NCBI GenBank assembly: GCA_016935885.1
Contig: JAFGQA010000194.1
Span: forward strand, 1 to 25,266
From: Phycisphaerae bacterium
GTDB lineage: Bacteria; Planctomycetota; Phycisphaerae; UBA1845; UTPLA1
DNA length: 25,266 nt
Reading direction: 5' to 3'
The notes under the pieces were generated by a model. It made no database searches. It had not been told where the DNA came from and worked only from the letters and a program-made list of their open reading frames with translations. A program made the translations under genes and the position numbers. Below, one piece after another: positions 1 to 8,832 of this stretch (positions within the stretch are counted from its first letter, which is position 1; the number at the start of each line of letters is the position of its first letter).

Positions 1-183
1 AGCGGAGATGTCAACGACGACGGCGCGGTGGACGGCGAGGACATCGCGGCTTTCTTGGACGTGATCTTCAACAACCCGAGTGGCCCGCCGAGCGAGAGCT
101 TCTGCGCGGCGGACTTGGACGGCAACGGTGAGGTGAACCTCGATGACGTTCAGCCGTTCGTCGAGGAGCTTCTGGGTCTGTAG
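1..183 (+). CDS. C-terminal end of a dockerin-ended secreted protein (5' partial)
   Basis: Frame 1 is open from the window edge to the TAG at 181-183 and encodes 60 residues. They form two calcium-loop/helix units, GDVNDDGAVDGEDIAAFLD and ADLDGNGEVNLDDVQPFVE, which is the duplicated EF-hand-like pattern of type I dockerin domains. In Planctomycetota such domains commonly end large secreted proteins that have nothing to do with cellulosomes, so I infer only that this is the tail of an exported protein. The catalytic or binding part lies outside the window. The next gene on the same strand starts about 120 bp downstream and ends in the same kind of domain, suggesting a tandem pair of secreted proteins. 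Confidence 0.8.
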   Translation, partial: SGDVNDDGAVDGEDIAAFLDVIFNNPSGPPSESFCAADLDGNGEVNLDDVQPFVEELLGL

Positions 184-305
184 TGGTTAATGGGATTCTA
201 GACGGTCGACACGGGAAGCCTTCTCCATCAATGGAATGATCCGGTGAGCCGGCCCCCGTGGTCAAACTCGCTGCCTATCTGTCTGGGTGAGTGAAGGAGA
301 ATACG

Positions 306-3300
306 ATGACGGCAAGCGTGACATTCAGTAAGGCCAGATTCCTTGCAGCAGGCATCGCCATCCTTGGCTTCGGCCTTGGTATTGGGACCGCGTTTTCGCA
401 ACGGCTGGCACCCGACCGGGAGGTTCAGCCGGTTCCTCAGCTCAGTAGCGATGGGGGCCTGCCGGCGAACGAGCGTTCTGACGAAGCGAAGGACACCACG
501 CAGGAGCGCGGCGCCTCCATCGTCTGCATCCCGACAGACCTGGGCGGCGGGCGGTTGCCAGCCGACAGAATCCTGCGCGCCGACAAGGGGGCCTCGCAGG
601 GTCAGCTTCTTGGCCGAGCCGTCATCCCAACAGACGCAGGAGGCGGGCAACTGGGGGCCGGCGAACTCCCGGCTACTGAGAGAAGTCAGAAAGGACCCGG
701 GCGGGGGCGGCTTCTTGGTGAAGTCGTTGTTCCAGCGCACCTGGGTGGCGGGCAGTTGCCGGCCGACCAAACCCCGCCGATCGAAAAAGACATTATCGAG
801 AGGGCTTTTCCTGCTGAGGCTCTCGCGCCGGCAGACCTGGGCGGTGGGCCATTGCCAGCCGACCAGATCCCGCCGATCGAAAAAGACATCATCGAGAGGG
901 CTTTTCCTGCTGAGATTCTCGCGCCGACGAGCTTGGGCGGTGGGTCATTGCCGGCCGACCAAATCCCGGTGATTGAGAAGGCGCGTTTGCGGGGTGGGGC
1001 CGATCAGCTCGGCGGACATGCGGTGCCTGATGGTGAGGCGAGACTGGGTTTTGAACAGGCGGAGAGGATGCGTGACCGGATTTGCAGGGGCCTTGAGCGT
1101 CCCGTGTTCGCGTCGCGGGCTGCTTCGGTTCCCGAGGAGAAGTTCGTCACGGCCGAGGTCGTGGCGGAGACGGCCGAACAGGTCCAGTTTGCCCGCAATG
1201 CCGGGATCGCAGCAATGACCGAGGAAGGGCGGCCTATTGTGGTCGAGATGCCAGCGGATCTCGTAGGCGTCCTTCGGAGGGCGGGTTTGGGGGTGGACGT
1301 TCTCGATCGGTTTCTTCAGGTCGAGATATCACCGGGCGAAGCGCAGGAGGAGTCCTCCGGTGGCGAAGGTGAAGACGTCGGCGGAAGGGGCGAGGGGGAG
1401 GGGCCGCGGGGCTCGTGCACCGAATACGCATACGGCGACAACAACACGGATAAAGACATCCCGGACGACCCGGACGAGTGCAATGGGGGCGGTAGCGGAT
1501 ACACGTTTTCGAGCGTTTCGATCTCAGGGTATTCCGGCCACACCGTTTGCAAGGTCGAATACCGTGTCCGGATCGTGCATACTTGGCCGGGCGACATTTA
1601 TGCGCAGATCAATAATTCTCAGCATTCCGCGTATGAGGGTGACACGATTTGGAACCGTCTGGGCGGGACGGATGATGGCGGCTATGACGACGATGCCGAG
1701 GATGATGAGGACATCTACCTGGTCTGGCGCGAAAGCCACTTCTTTGACGGCGACAATGTAGACAACACGTGGTACCTGGATGTCTGGGACGAGTGTCCGG
1801 GCGACACCGGCAACATCGACTATGTCAACTTCCGCATCTACTACGAAGAAGACACGGCGACGATCTTCAGCGCCTGGTGGTCGAACGAGGTGGACGAGGA
1901 TGTCGACGGGTACGTCCGCTCGGCGCGGCTGAACTGGGACCCGGACGTCGACGACTGCGACGGCTCGCTGACGGTGTATGAGATGGTCTACTGGAAGCTG
2001 GCGAGCAGCGGAACATGGAACCTGCTTACGACGACTTCCGCCCACGTCATCACGGATTGTAGCGGAGGGGATGCCCAATACCAGGATATCCTCGGCGGCT
2101 CGCACAATCTGTACGACTGGAAGATCGAGGTTTACCGCAGCGGCCAGGGCTCGCCGGACTACACGCGCGATCCGAGCAACGACAGCGATCTGAATGACTA
2201 CCCGATGGAGACGGATTCTGAGGATACGCCGATTCTGGCGACGATCTTCAGCGCCTGGTGGTCGAACGAGGTGGACGAGGACGGCGACGGGTACGTCCGC
2301 TCGGCGCGGCTGAACTGGGACCCGGACGTAGCCGGTTGCAGCGGCTCGCTGACCGTGTACGAGATGGTCTACTGGAAGCTGGCGAGTAGCGGCACGTGGA
2401 ACTTGATCACCACGACGTCTCCCCACGATATCACGGATTGCAGCGGAGGAGACGCACAGTACCGGGATTACCTCGGCGGGGGCCACAGTCTGTACGATTG
2501 GAAGATCGAAATCTATCGCAGCGGCCAAGGCTCGCCGGACTACTCGCGGGATCCCAGTAACGACAGCGACCTGAACGACTACCCGATGGAGACGGATTCT
2601 GAGGATACGCCGGTTTTGGCGACGATCTGCAGCGCCTGGTGGTCGAACGAAGTGGACGAGGACGGCGATGGCTACGTCCGCTCGGCGCGGCTGAACTGGG
2701 ACCCGGACGTCGCTGGTTGCAGCGGCTCGCTGCTGGTGTATGAGATGATCTATTGGAAGCTGGCGAGCAGCGGCACATGGAACTGGATTAACACCACTAC
2801 TGAGCACACGATCACGGACTGCAGCGTAGGGGATATCCAATACCAGGACTATCTCGGTGGCTCGCACGATCTGTTTGACTGGAAGATCGAGATCTACCGC
2901 AGCGGCCAAGGCTCGCCGGACTACACGCGCGACGCTGATAACGACAGCGATCTGAATGACTACCCGATGGAAACGGCGTCCGAGGATACGCCCATTCTGG
3001 CGACGGTGGCGAGTGCCTGGTGGTCGAACGAAGTGGACGAGGATGGCGATGGCTACGTCTGCTCGGCGCGGCTGAACTGGGACCCGGACGTCGCCGGCTG
3101 CAGTGGCTCGCTGCTGGTGTACGAGATGATCTACTGGAAGTTGGCGAGCAGCGGCACATGGAACTGGATTAGCACCACGAGTGAACACACGATCACGGAC
3201 TGTAGCGTAGGGGACATCCAATACCGCGACTACGGTGGCGGCTCACACAACCTGTACGACTGGAAGATCGAGATCTACCGTAGCGGCCAAGGCTCGCCGG

Positions 3301-6300
3301 ACGCCACGCGCGGTCCAGATGAAGATTCCGATCTAAATGACTACCCGATGGAAACGGCTTCGGAGGACGAGGTCGCACAGCTTGAAGCGACCGTTTACGA
3401 CGCGTTGTGGTCGAACGAGGTGGACGAGGACGGCGACGGGTACGTCCGCTCGGCGCGGCTGACGTGGGACCCGGACGTCGTCGGCTGCGACGGCTCGTTG
3501 ACAGTGTACGAGATGATCTATTGGAAGCTGGCGAGCAGCGGGACGTGGAACCTGATCACGACGACGTCCGCCCACGTCATCACGGATTGCAGCGCGGGAG
3601 ACACACAATACCGGGACTACGGCGGCGGCGGGCACAGTCTGTACGACTGGCGGATCGAAGTCTACCGTAGCGGCGAGGGCTCTCCGGACTACACACGCGA
3701 CGCCGACAACGACAGCGATCTGAATGACTACGCGATGGAGACGGCCGCGGAAGACGAAGTGGAGACGACCGGGTTCGGTGGGCGGGTATCTGCCTGCGAC
3801 GGCGGCGCGGGGCTGGGCGGCGCGCTCGTCGAGTGGGGCAGCCACAGCACGACGACCAACGGATACGGCGATTACTCCTTCACCGACGTGCCGTGCGAGA
3901 CCAACACGCTGATGGTGAGCAAGACGGGCTACTTGACGCACACGGAATCTTACACACCTGATTGCGGCACGTGGAACGTCAAGGACGTATGCCTGCAAAC
4001 CACCGGTGTCGATCTCGCCGTTCACAGCTACGACATCACGCTGATCACGGTGGCGCCGAATGTGGAAGCCACGATCATCGTGCACAATCTGGGCAACGAA
4101 GATGCGAACAATGTAACCGTGAAACTGCTGAAAAGGACCTCGCCGTACAGCTTCGTGCTGGCCGGCACCGACATGATCTCCACCATCTCAGCCGGTTCCC
4201 AGGGCTCAACCATGATCGTCTTCACGCCTGATTACACAGGACAGGAGATCAAGGTGGTCGTGTCGTTGCCTGATCCATACGACGATATCAACCTCTCCAA
4301 TAACGAGGCGATCGTGGTTTGGACGGATGACGGCGCCGCGCCAGTCGTCGTCGAGCTCCTCGCCCAATACGACGGCAACCACCTGCCGAACATGGCGGGG
4401 CGTTACATCGCCGGCATCGAGACGAACAACACCTTCTACGCAACCGTCCAGCCTGTCTCGGCGGGCATCACGTCGGTCAGTTTTCAAATCGATGGTGGCG
4501 CTCCCGTGGGCGGTGTCCAGGGCGGCGATGGCAGGTGGACCGCGACGTTCGACATGGGCGAGCTTGCGGGCGGCCAGACGCATACGCTGACCGTCGTAGC
4601 CACCGACGCCGCCAGCCACGATTCACAACCCAAACAGATCGGCATCGAGGTCTTGGAGCTGCCTTCCTGGGCAGAGGGATGGAACAGCAGTTTCGATGGT
4701 TACCACAGCAGCTACGCTTTGGCGGGTTTCATCCCCGTGGAGTGGCGGCTCGATCAAGTCATGCCGGCCGAGTGGTTCGTCATTGGTGGAATGGACAATC
4801 GCTTCCGGGCGGGGCTCTATACCACGGCGGAGATCGGGCTGGACAAGCAGATCTTCGCAAGAAGCGTCGCCCCGGCGGTTTATATCCTCGTCCTCGGGGA
4901 ATCGGTCGTTGATTTCAAGGTCGACGGCCAGTTCGTGCCCGCCAAGGAAGTGCGGCTTGGCGATTACTTCAATCCCGGCAGCAGCTACCTGGACGACGTC
5001 AACGTCCAATACTCCGCGGGGGTCATTCCGATCTTCGACACAAACACGCTCGAGCTCGCGAACCTGGGGCTCAACGTCACGACATCGTTTGAGCACGAAA
5101 CGACCGAGGTCGACCTGACGCCCACGCCGATCTTCTTCACCGTGATGGGTTGGCCCATGAGCTTCGAAGCCGACTTGGCATTCACACCGGCGATCCTTCT
5201 GTGCGTCACGGTGAGCGCGGACGGCGACGGCTTCTTCTTCACGCCGCCGACCCACGTCCAGCCGAGCCTCAACGTCAAGCTGTGCGGGACGGTGAACGTC
5301 ATCGAGGCGGGTGTTGTTGCCGTTGGCGCGAGTCTCCAGCCCAACGTCGACTTCGCCTATGACATCGCCTACATACCACCGGAGTGGGTCCCCGATTGGC
5401 TCATTCACTTTGCCCTTGACCTGTGTCTGCGGCTTCGGCTCGGCTGGGGTTGGTTCAGTAAGGACTTCGACCTCGGGTGCGTCACCCTGTTTGAACACGA
5501 TTGGGCCGACAAGGGTCGATCAGGCGGACGCCTGCCCATCCTCGATCCGCCCGTCGATCCGGCCGGCGTGTTGAACAGGCCCCAGTTGCTGGTGAACCCC
5601 GTGGGGATCCGCGTCCTGGCATATGCTGGAGATGATCCTGACGGCGACCCCTCGGAATTGTACGCCTTGATCGACCCTGCCACCGGCACGTGGCAAACCC
5701 AGGGGGCCATTACCGACGACCTTTATCCAGACCTCGATCCGACCGCCGCGTATACGTACAACAGTGACGCCGTGGTGGTTTGGACGAAGGTGCAGACGTT
5801 GGCCGACGACGTCGAGACCAGCACTATCGACGAGCTGATCAGCACGCAGGACCTGTACTGGTCCAAGCGGAAGGGCAGCTCGTGGACATCGCTGGGCAGC
5901 GGCACGGGCGCCACCGTGAACGCCTTGACGGTTGCCGACACCGGCAGCGGTCCAGCCCTCTATGCCGGCGGCTACTTCACGGCGGCGGGAGGCGCCGGGG
6001 CGAATCACATCGCTGAATGGAAGGATGGTTCGTGGGCCCCGTTGGACACTGGCACGAACTGTGCCGTCCTCGCCCTTACTGGTTTTGATGATGGGATGGG
6101 GTCTGCCCTCTATGCCGGCGGCTGCTTCAGCACTGCTGGCGGCACCGCGGTGGACAACGTCGCCAGATGGGACGGAAGCGCCTGGTCGCCATTGGGCGAT
6201 GGCGTGAACGGCTCCGTGTGGACGCTGTTTGCCACGCAACAAGCCTCGGCAGTGGGCCCGGCCCTGTACGCCGGTGGTCAGTTCACTGAAGCCGGCGGTG

Positions 6301-8645
6301 TGGGTGCGAGCTACGTCGCTCGATGGGAAGGCGGCACCTGGTCGCCCCTCGGCAGCGGCATGAACAGCCTCGTCCTTGCCATGGCCGAGTTCGACGACGG
6401 CACGGGCGGCGGGCCGGCCCTCTATGCCGGCGGGTACTTCACCGCCGCGGGGGGGACGGGTGCGAATTACGTTGCCCAATGGGACGGGAGTGCCTGGTCG
6501 CCGCCGGGCACCGGAATGAACAGCTACGTCCTTACGCTGACTGTCTTCGATGACCAGACCGGCGGCGGTCCGGCGCTCTACGCCGGCGGGGCCTTCACGA
6601 ATGCCGGCGGCGCCGGCGCGAATTTCATCGCCCGCTGGGACGGCAGCGCGTGGTCACCCCTGGGCAGCGGCATGAACGACTGGGTCTATGCCTTGACCGT
6701 CTTCGATGACGGAAGTGGCCCGGCGCTCTACGCCGCGGGCTTGTTCACGTCCGCCGGCGGCCAGGCCGTGAACCGCATCGCCAAGTGGGATGGCGAATCG
6801 TGGTCCTCCGTGGGCGACGGCGTGAACAGCTTCGCGCTCTCGCTCAGCGTGTTCGACGACGGGACCGGCGACGGCCCGGCCCTCTATGCCGGCGGGGACT
6901 TCACGGAGGCCGGTGGCTTGGCAGCAAACCGCGTCGCCAGGTGGAAGGAGGCGAGTTGGTCCACGCCGGCCTCGATCACCGACGACAACGCCGCCGACGG
7001 GCTGGCGAAGCTGGCCTTCTCCGATTCCAGCGCAAACGGCTTGGTCCTTTGGTGCCGGGACGAGGCGAGTGACTTCGCCGACATGACGGGGGACGAGATC
7101 GCCTACGCCACGTGGACTGGTTCCGGGTGGTCACCGCCGGCCATGTTGACGAACGATGCCTCGGCGGATCGCAACGTTGCGGTTTGCTATCTCCCGGGCA
7201 CCGCGGATGCCGTTGCAGTCTGGACGAAGGAAACGGAGCCGGTGGACCACTTGATGACGCTGCACTTTGCCCAGTGGGACGGCGCCGCATGGAGCACTCC
7301 CACCGCCGTGCCGACACACACGGCCGAGCGGGCGTCACAGGTCAATATCGGGCCGCTGTCCGACGGTCGAGCCTTGGCCGCCTGGGCGGTTCAAACGGAT
7401 GACGGGTGGTCCATCAAGACCGCCTTGTTCGATCCGACGGTCGGGTGGGACGCGGTCCAGACGCTCCAAACTCAGCTTACGCTGGCCGATGGTCTGCAAC
7501 TGCAAATCGCCGACAACGATGTCGTGTACGTCTTCTGGCACGGCTACGAGCTGGACGACGACCTGTTTGGCCTCTCGAAGGATTTCGCGGATCCCGGCGC
7601 ATCATGGGTCGGCCCCTCCAAGCTCACGGGTGCTTCGGACATCGAGTGGCAGCCGACCGGCGTCGTCGATGCCGACAACGAGCTAAGCCTGGTGTACGCC
7701 CGCGTGCCGATCGGCAAGGACTCCAGAAGAGGCCCCGACCGCAACGGCCTGCCCGAAGCGCTTGGCTCCTCAGCGGTGCCAGGCAACGGCAACTGGCACG
7801 TGGCGAACACGGATCTGACCCTCGTGGGCGACGCGTGGGTCGGCGAGTCCGTCACGGTCCAGGCCGACCTGCACAACACCGGCACGACGGATACGATGCA
7901 GACCACGGCCCGGTTCTGGCTGGGTGATCCCTTGGACCCGGAGAGTACGCCCATCGGCGGAGCCATCCAGGTCGCTCCGGTGCCGCCCTCGGCGATGACG
8001 ACCATCGAATCTCAGGCCATTGCCTTGGACGCCGCGGGACATCTGGATGTCTATCTCGTCGTTGCGGCACCGGTAGCCGAAGCGGACTCAACAGACAACC
8101 AAGCCGTGCTTGGCGTCGATGTCACCAACAACGACAGCGTGCCGCCGCAGGTGTCCGGCATACAGGTCATTCCGCTGCGTGACGAAGGACGATTGGGTGC
8201 GGAGTTGGTCGTCACGTTCGACGAAGCCGTCATGCCGCCCACGATAGAAGACATCGTGTTGATCGGTGACACGAGTGGCTTGTCTGTGGCCGACCAGGCA
8301 TGGACCGAGGCAGGCGGCATGATCATGCACACGGTGTTCGAGGATCGTCTGACTGCGGAGCAGTACACGTTGACATTGAAGGCCGAGATCACCGACAAGG
8401 CCGGCAACACGTTGGATGGCAACGGTGACGGCACCGGCGGCGACGATTACGAAACGCGAATCAGCCTGGTATGCGGCGACATCGACAATGATGGAGACGT
8501 GGACTTCGACGACCTCGATGCCTTCGTCGCGGCGCTGCTCGGCCTGCCGATCCAACCCGAGCATGTGTTCAGGGCCGACATGAATGGCGACGGCTTCGCC
8601 AATGGCGCAGACGTGCAGCTATTCGTGAACGCCCTGATCGGGTGA
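306..8645 (+). CDS. Giant secreted multidomain repeat protein with C-terminal dockerin
   Basis: This gene encodes 2779 residues from ATG 306, preceded by AAGGAG at 294-299; an in-frame GTG at 291 is possible but would sit on that ribosome site. Residues 1-31 are a signal peptide (SKAR, hydrophobic core, TAFS before Q32). In order I see LGGGxLPAD repeats (about residues 47-230), a P-domain-like beta region (about 370-516, with VRIVHTWPGDIYAQI), five 127-residue repeats (518-1153), a carboxypeptidase-regulatory-like domain (about 1154-1228), a CARDB-like domain (about 1234-1335), an Ig-like domain, an unassigned beta-rich region (about 1450-1750), seven LYAGG-type propeller repeats (about 1855-2220), a WSxP-rich sialidase-like stretch, a second CARDB-like domain (about 2498-2610), an Ig-like domain and a dockerin (about 2723-2779). 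No catalytic motif is recognised. A role as an extracellular adhesion or binding protein is inference from architecture alone. Confidence 0.9.
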   Translation: MTASVTFSKARFLAAGIAILGFGLGIGTAFSQRLAPDREVQPVPQLSSDGGLPANERSDEAKDTTQERGASIVCIPTDLGGGRLPADRILRADKGASQGQLLGRAVIPTDAGGGQLGAGELPATERSQKGPGRGRLLGEVVVPAHLGGGQLPADQTPPIEKDIIERAFPAEALAPADLGGGPLPADQIPPIEKDIIERAFPAEILAPTSLGGGSLPADQIPVIEKARLRGGADQLGGHAVPDGEARLGFEQAERMRDRICRGLERPVFASRAASVPEEKFVTAEVVAETAEQVQFARNAGIAAMTEEGRPIVVEMPADLVGVLRRAGLGVDVLDRFLQVEISPGEAQEESSGGEGEDVGGRGEGEGPRGSCTEYAYGDNNTDKDIPDDPDECNGGGSGYTFSSVSISGYSGHTVCKVEYRVRIVHTWPGDIYAQINNSQHSAYEGDTIWNRLGGTDDGGYDDDAEDDEDIYLVWRESHFFDGDNVDNTWYLDVWDECPGDTGNIDYVNFRIYYEEDTATIFSAWWSNEVDEDVDGYVRSARLNWDPDVDDCDGSLTVYEMVYWKLASSGTWNLLTTTSAHVITDCSGGDAQYQDILGGSHNLYDWKIEVYRSGQGSPDYTRDPSNDSDLNDYPMETDSEDTPILATIFSAWWSNEVDEDGDGYVRSARLNWDPDVAGCSGSLTVYEMVYWKLASSGTWNLITTTSPHDITDCSGGDAQYRDYLGGGHSLYDWKIEIYRSGQGSPDYSRDPSNDSDLNDYPMETDSEDTPVLATICSAWWSNEVDEDGDGYVRSARLNWDPDVAGCSGSLLVYEMIYWKLASSGTWNWINTTTEHTITDCSVGDIQYQDYLGGSHDLFDWKIEIYRSGQGSPDYTRDADNDSDLNDYPMETASEDTPILATVASAWWSNEVDEDGDGYVCSARLNWDPDVAGCSGSLLVYEMIYWKLASSGTWNWISTTSEHTITDCSVGDIQYRDYGGGSHNLYDWKIEIYRSGQGSPDATRGPDEDSDLNDYPMETASEDEVAQLEATVYDALWSNEVDEDGDGYVRSARLTWDPDVVGCDGSLTVYEMIYWKLASSGTWNLITTTSAHVITDCSAGDTQYRDYGGGGHSLYDWRIEVYRSGEGSPDYTRDADNDSDLNDYAMETAAEDEVETTGFGGRVSACDGGAGLGGALVEWGSHSTTTNGYGDYSFTDVPCETNTLMVSKTGYLTHTESYTPDCGTWNVKDVCLQTTGVDLAVHSYDITLITVAPNVEATIIVHNLGNEDANNVTVKLLKRTSPYSFVLAGTDMISTISAGSQGSTMIVFTPDYTGQEIKVVVSLPDPYDDINLSNNEAIVVWTDDGAAPVVVELLAQYDGNHLPNMAGRYIAGIETNNTFYATVQPVSAGITSVSFQIDGGAPVGGVQGGDGRWTATFDMGELAGGQTHTLTVVATDAASHDSQPKQIGIEVLELPSWAEGWNSSFDGYHSSYALAGFIPVEWRLDQVMPAEWFVIGGMDNRFRAGLYTTAEIGLDKQIFARSVAPAVYILVLGESVVDFKVDGQFVPAKEVRLGDYFNPGSSYLDDVNVQYSAGVIPIFDTNTLELANLGLNVTTSFEHETTEVDLTPTPIFFTVMGWPMSFEADLAFTPAILLCVTVSADGDGFFFTPPTHVQPSLNVKLCGTVNVIEAGVVAVGASLQPNVDFAYDIAYIPPEWVPDWLIHFALDLCLRLRLGWGWFSKDFDLGCVTLFEHDWADKGRSGGRLPILDPPVDPAGVLNRPQLLVNPVGIRVLAYAGDDPDGDPSELYALIDPATGTWQTQGAITDDLYPDLDPTAAYTYNSDAVVVWTKVQTLADDVETSTIDELISTQDLYWSKRKGSSWTSLGSGTGATVNALTVADTGSGPALYAGGYFTAAGGAGANHIAEWKDGSWAPLDTGTNCAVLALTGFDDGMGSALYAGGCFSTAGGTAVDNVARWDGSAWSPLGDGVNGSVWTLFATQQASAVGPALYAGGQFTEAGGVGASYVARWEGGTWSPLGSGMNSLVLAMAEFDDGTGGGPALYAGGYFTAAGGTGANYVAQWDGSAWSPPGTGMNSYVLTLTVFDDQTGGGPALYAGGAFTNAGGAGANFIARWDGSAWSPLGSGMNDWVYALTVFDDGSGPALYAAGLFTSAGGQAVNRIAKWDGESWSSVGDGVNSFALSLSVFDDGTGDGPALYAGGDFTEAGGLAANRVARWKEASWSTPASITDDNAADGLAKLAFSDSSANGLVLWCRDEASDFADMTGDEIAYATWTGSGWSPPAMLTNDASADRNVAVCYLPGTADAVAVWTKETEPVDHLMTLHFAQWDGAAWSTPTAVPTHTAERASQVNIGPLSDGRALAAWAVQTDDGWSIKTALFDPTVGWDAVQTLQTQLTLADGLQLQIADNDVVYVFWHGYELDDDLFGLSKDFADPGASWVGPSKLTGASDIEWQPTGVVDADNELSLVYARVPIGKDSRRGPDRNGLPEALGSSAVPGNGNWHVANTDLTLVGDAWVGESVTVQADLHNTGTTDTMQTTARFWLGDPLDPESTPIGGAIQVAPVPPSAMTTIESQAIALDAAGHLDVYLVVAAPVAEADSTDNQAVLGVDVTNNDSVPPQVSGIQVIPLRDEGRLGAELVVTFDEAVMPPTIEDIVLIGDTSGLSVADQAWTEAGGMIMHTVFEDRLTAEQYTLTLKAEITDKAGNTLDGNGDGTGGDDYETRISLVCGDIDNDGDVDFDDLDAFVAALLGLPIQPEHVFRADMNGDGFANGADVQLFVNALIG
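444..1000 (+). repeat. Six tandem units of a 96-bp (32-codon) repeat, LGGGxLPAD family
   Basis: Units begin near 444, 540, 636, 741, 837 and 933. The step is 96 bp except 105 bp between the third and fourth. Units four to six are nearly identical, each with LGGGxLPADQ and two also sharing IEKDIIERAFPAE. The first unit is degenerate (DGGLPAN). All are in frame inside the giant secreted protein, just after the signal peptide. The gradient from diverged to near-identical copies suggests recent duplication of the last units. Confidence 0.8.
1857..3764 (+). repeat. Five tandem copies of a 381-bp (127-codon) repeat
   Basis: Copies start at 1857, 2238, 2619, 3000 and 3387, so the first three steps are exactly 381 bp and the fourth is 387 bp. 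Each copy reads SxWWSNEVDEDxDGYV, RSARLNWDPDV, then a beta-rich body (YWKLASSGTWN, DWKIExYRSGxGSPD) and ends near DSDLNDYxMET. The conserved DEDGDG-type acidic loop suggests calcium binding, which is inference. Near-identity at the DNA level indicates recent duplication or homogenisation. A long open frame on the opposite strand here is a by-product of the repeats. Confidence 0.92.
5870..6965 (+). repeat. Seven LYAGG-type propeller repeats
   Basis: Seven in-frame units of about 50-56 residues each carry (P/S)ALYA(G/A)GxF, xxAGGxxxxxxA(R/E/Q/K)W and, in most copies, a following WSPLGxGxN. Seven units is the number needed to close a seven-bladed beta-propeller, so a single complete propeller is a reasonable inference. 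The pattern recalls Kelch-like or cortical-marker-like propellers. No enzyme residues are visible. Confidence 0.75.
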
Positions 8646-8764
8646 TGATGCGTGCACGCCCGGAGCGAGGCAAGACTGGCCTCCTCCGGGTACCGTTGGG
8701 GATCGCGCAGAAACAACATGATCGATGGTGCCGCTTGCTGGCCCTGCTGGCTTGCCATCTGGCA

Positions 8765-8788
8765 GACCTGCCCGCAGGCAGGCGGGTC
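8765..8788. other. GC-rich hairpin between convergent genes
   Basis: An 8-bp stem with one G-T pair (GACCTGCC with GGCGGGTC, 8-nt loop) lies between the convergent ends at 8645 and 8833. An alternative fold pairs CCTGCC with GGCAGG. There is no T-run on either side, so it is at best a weak bidirectional terminator, and it may simply be a dispersed palindrome. The rest of 8646-8832 shows nothing recognisable. Confidence 0.3.
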
Positions 8789-8832
8789 AATCGTCCACCT
8801 TGTTCCTGGGCGACTCCTTGCTCGGCCGCCGG

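Noticed and set aside
1524..3221. 565-codon open frame on the minus strand
   Set aside because: It is antisense to the 127-codon repeats and inherits their periodicity; no ribosome site or family resemblance.
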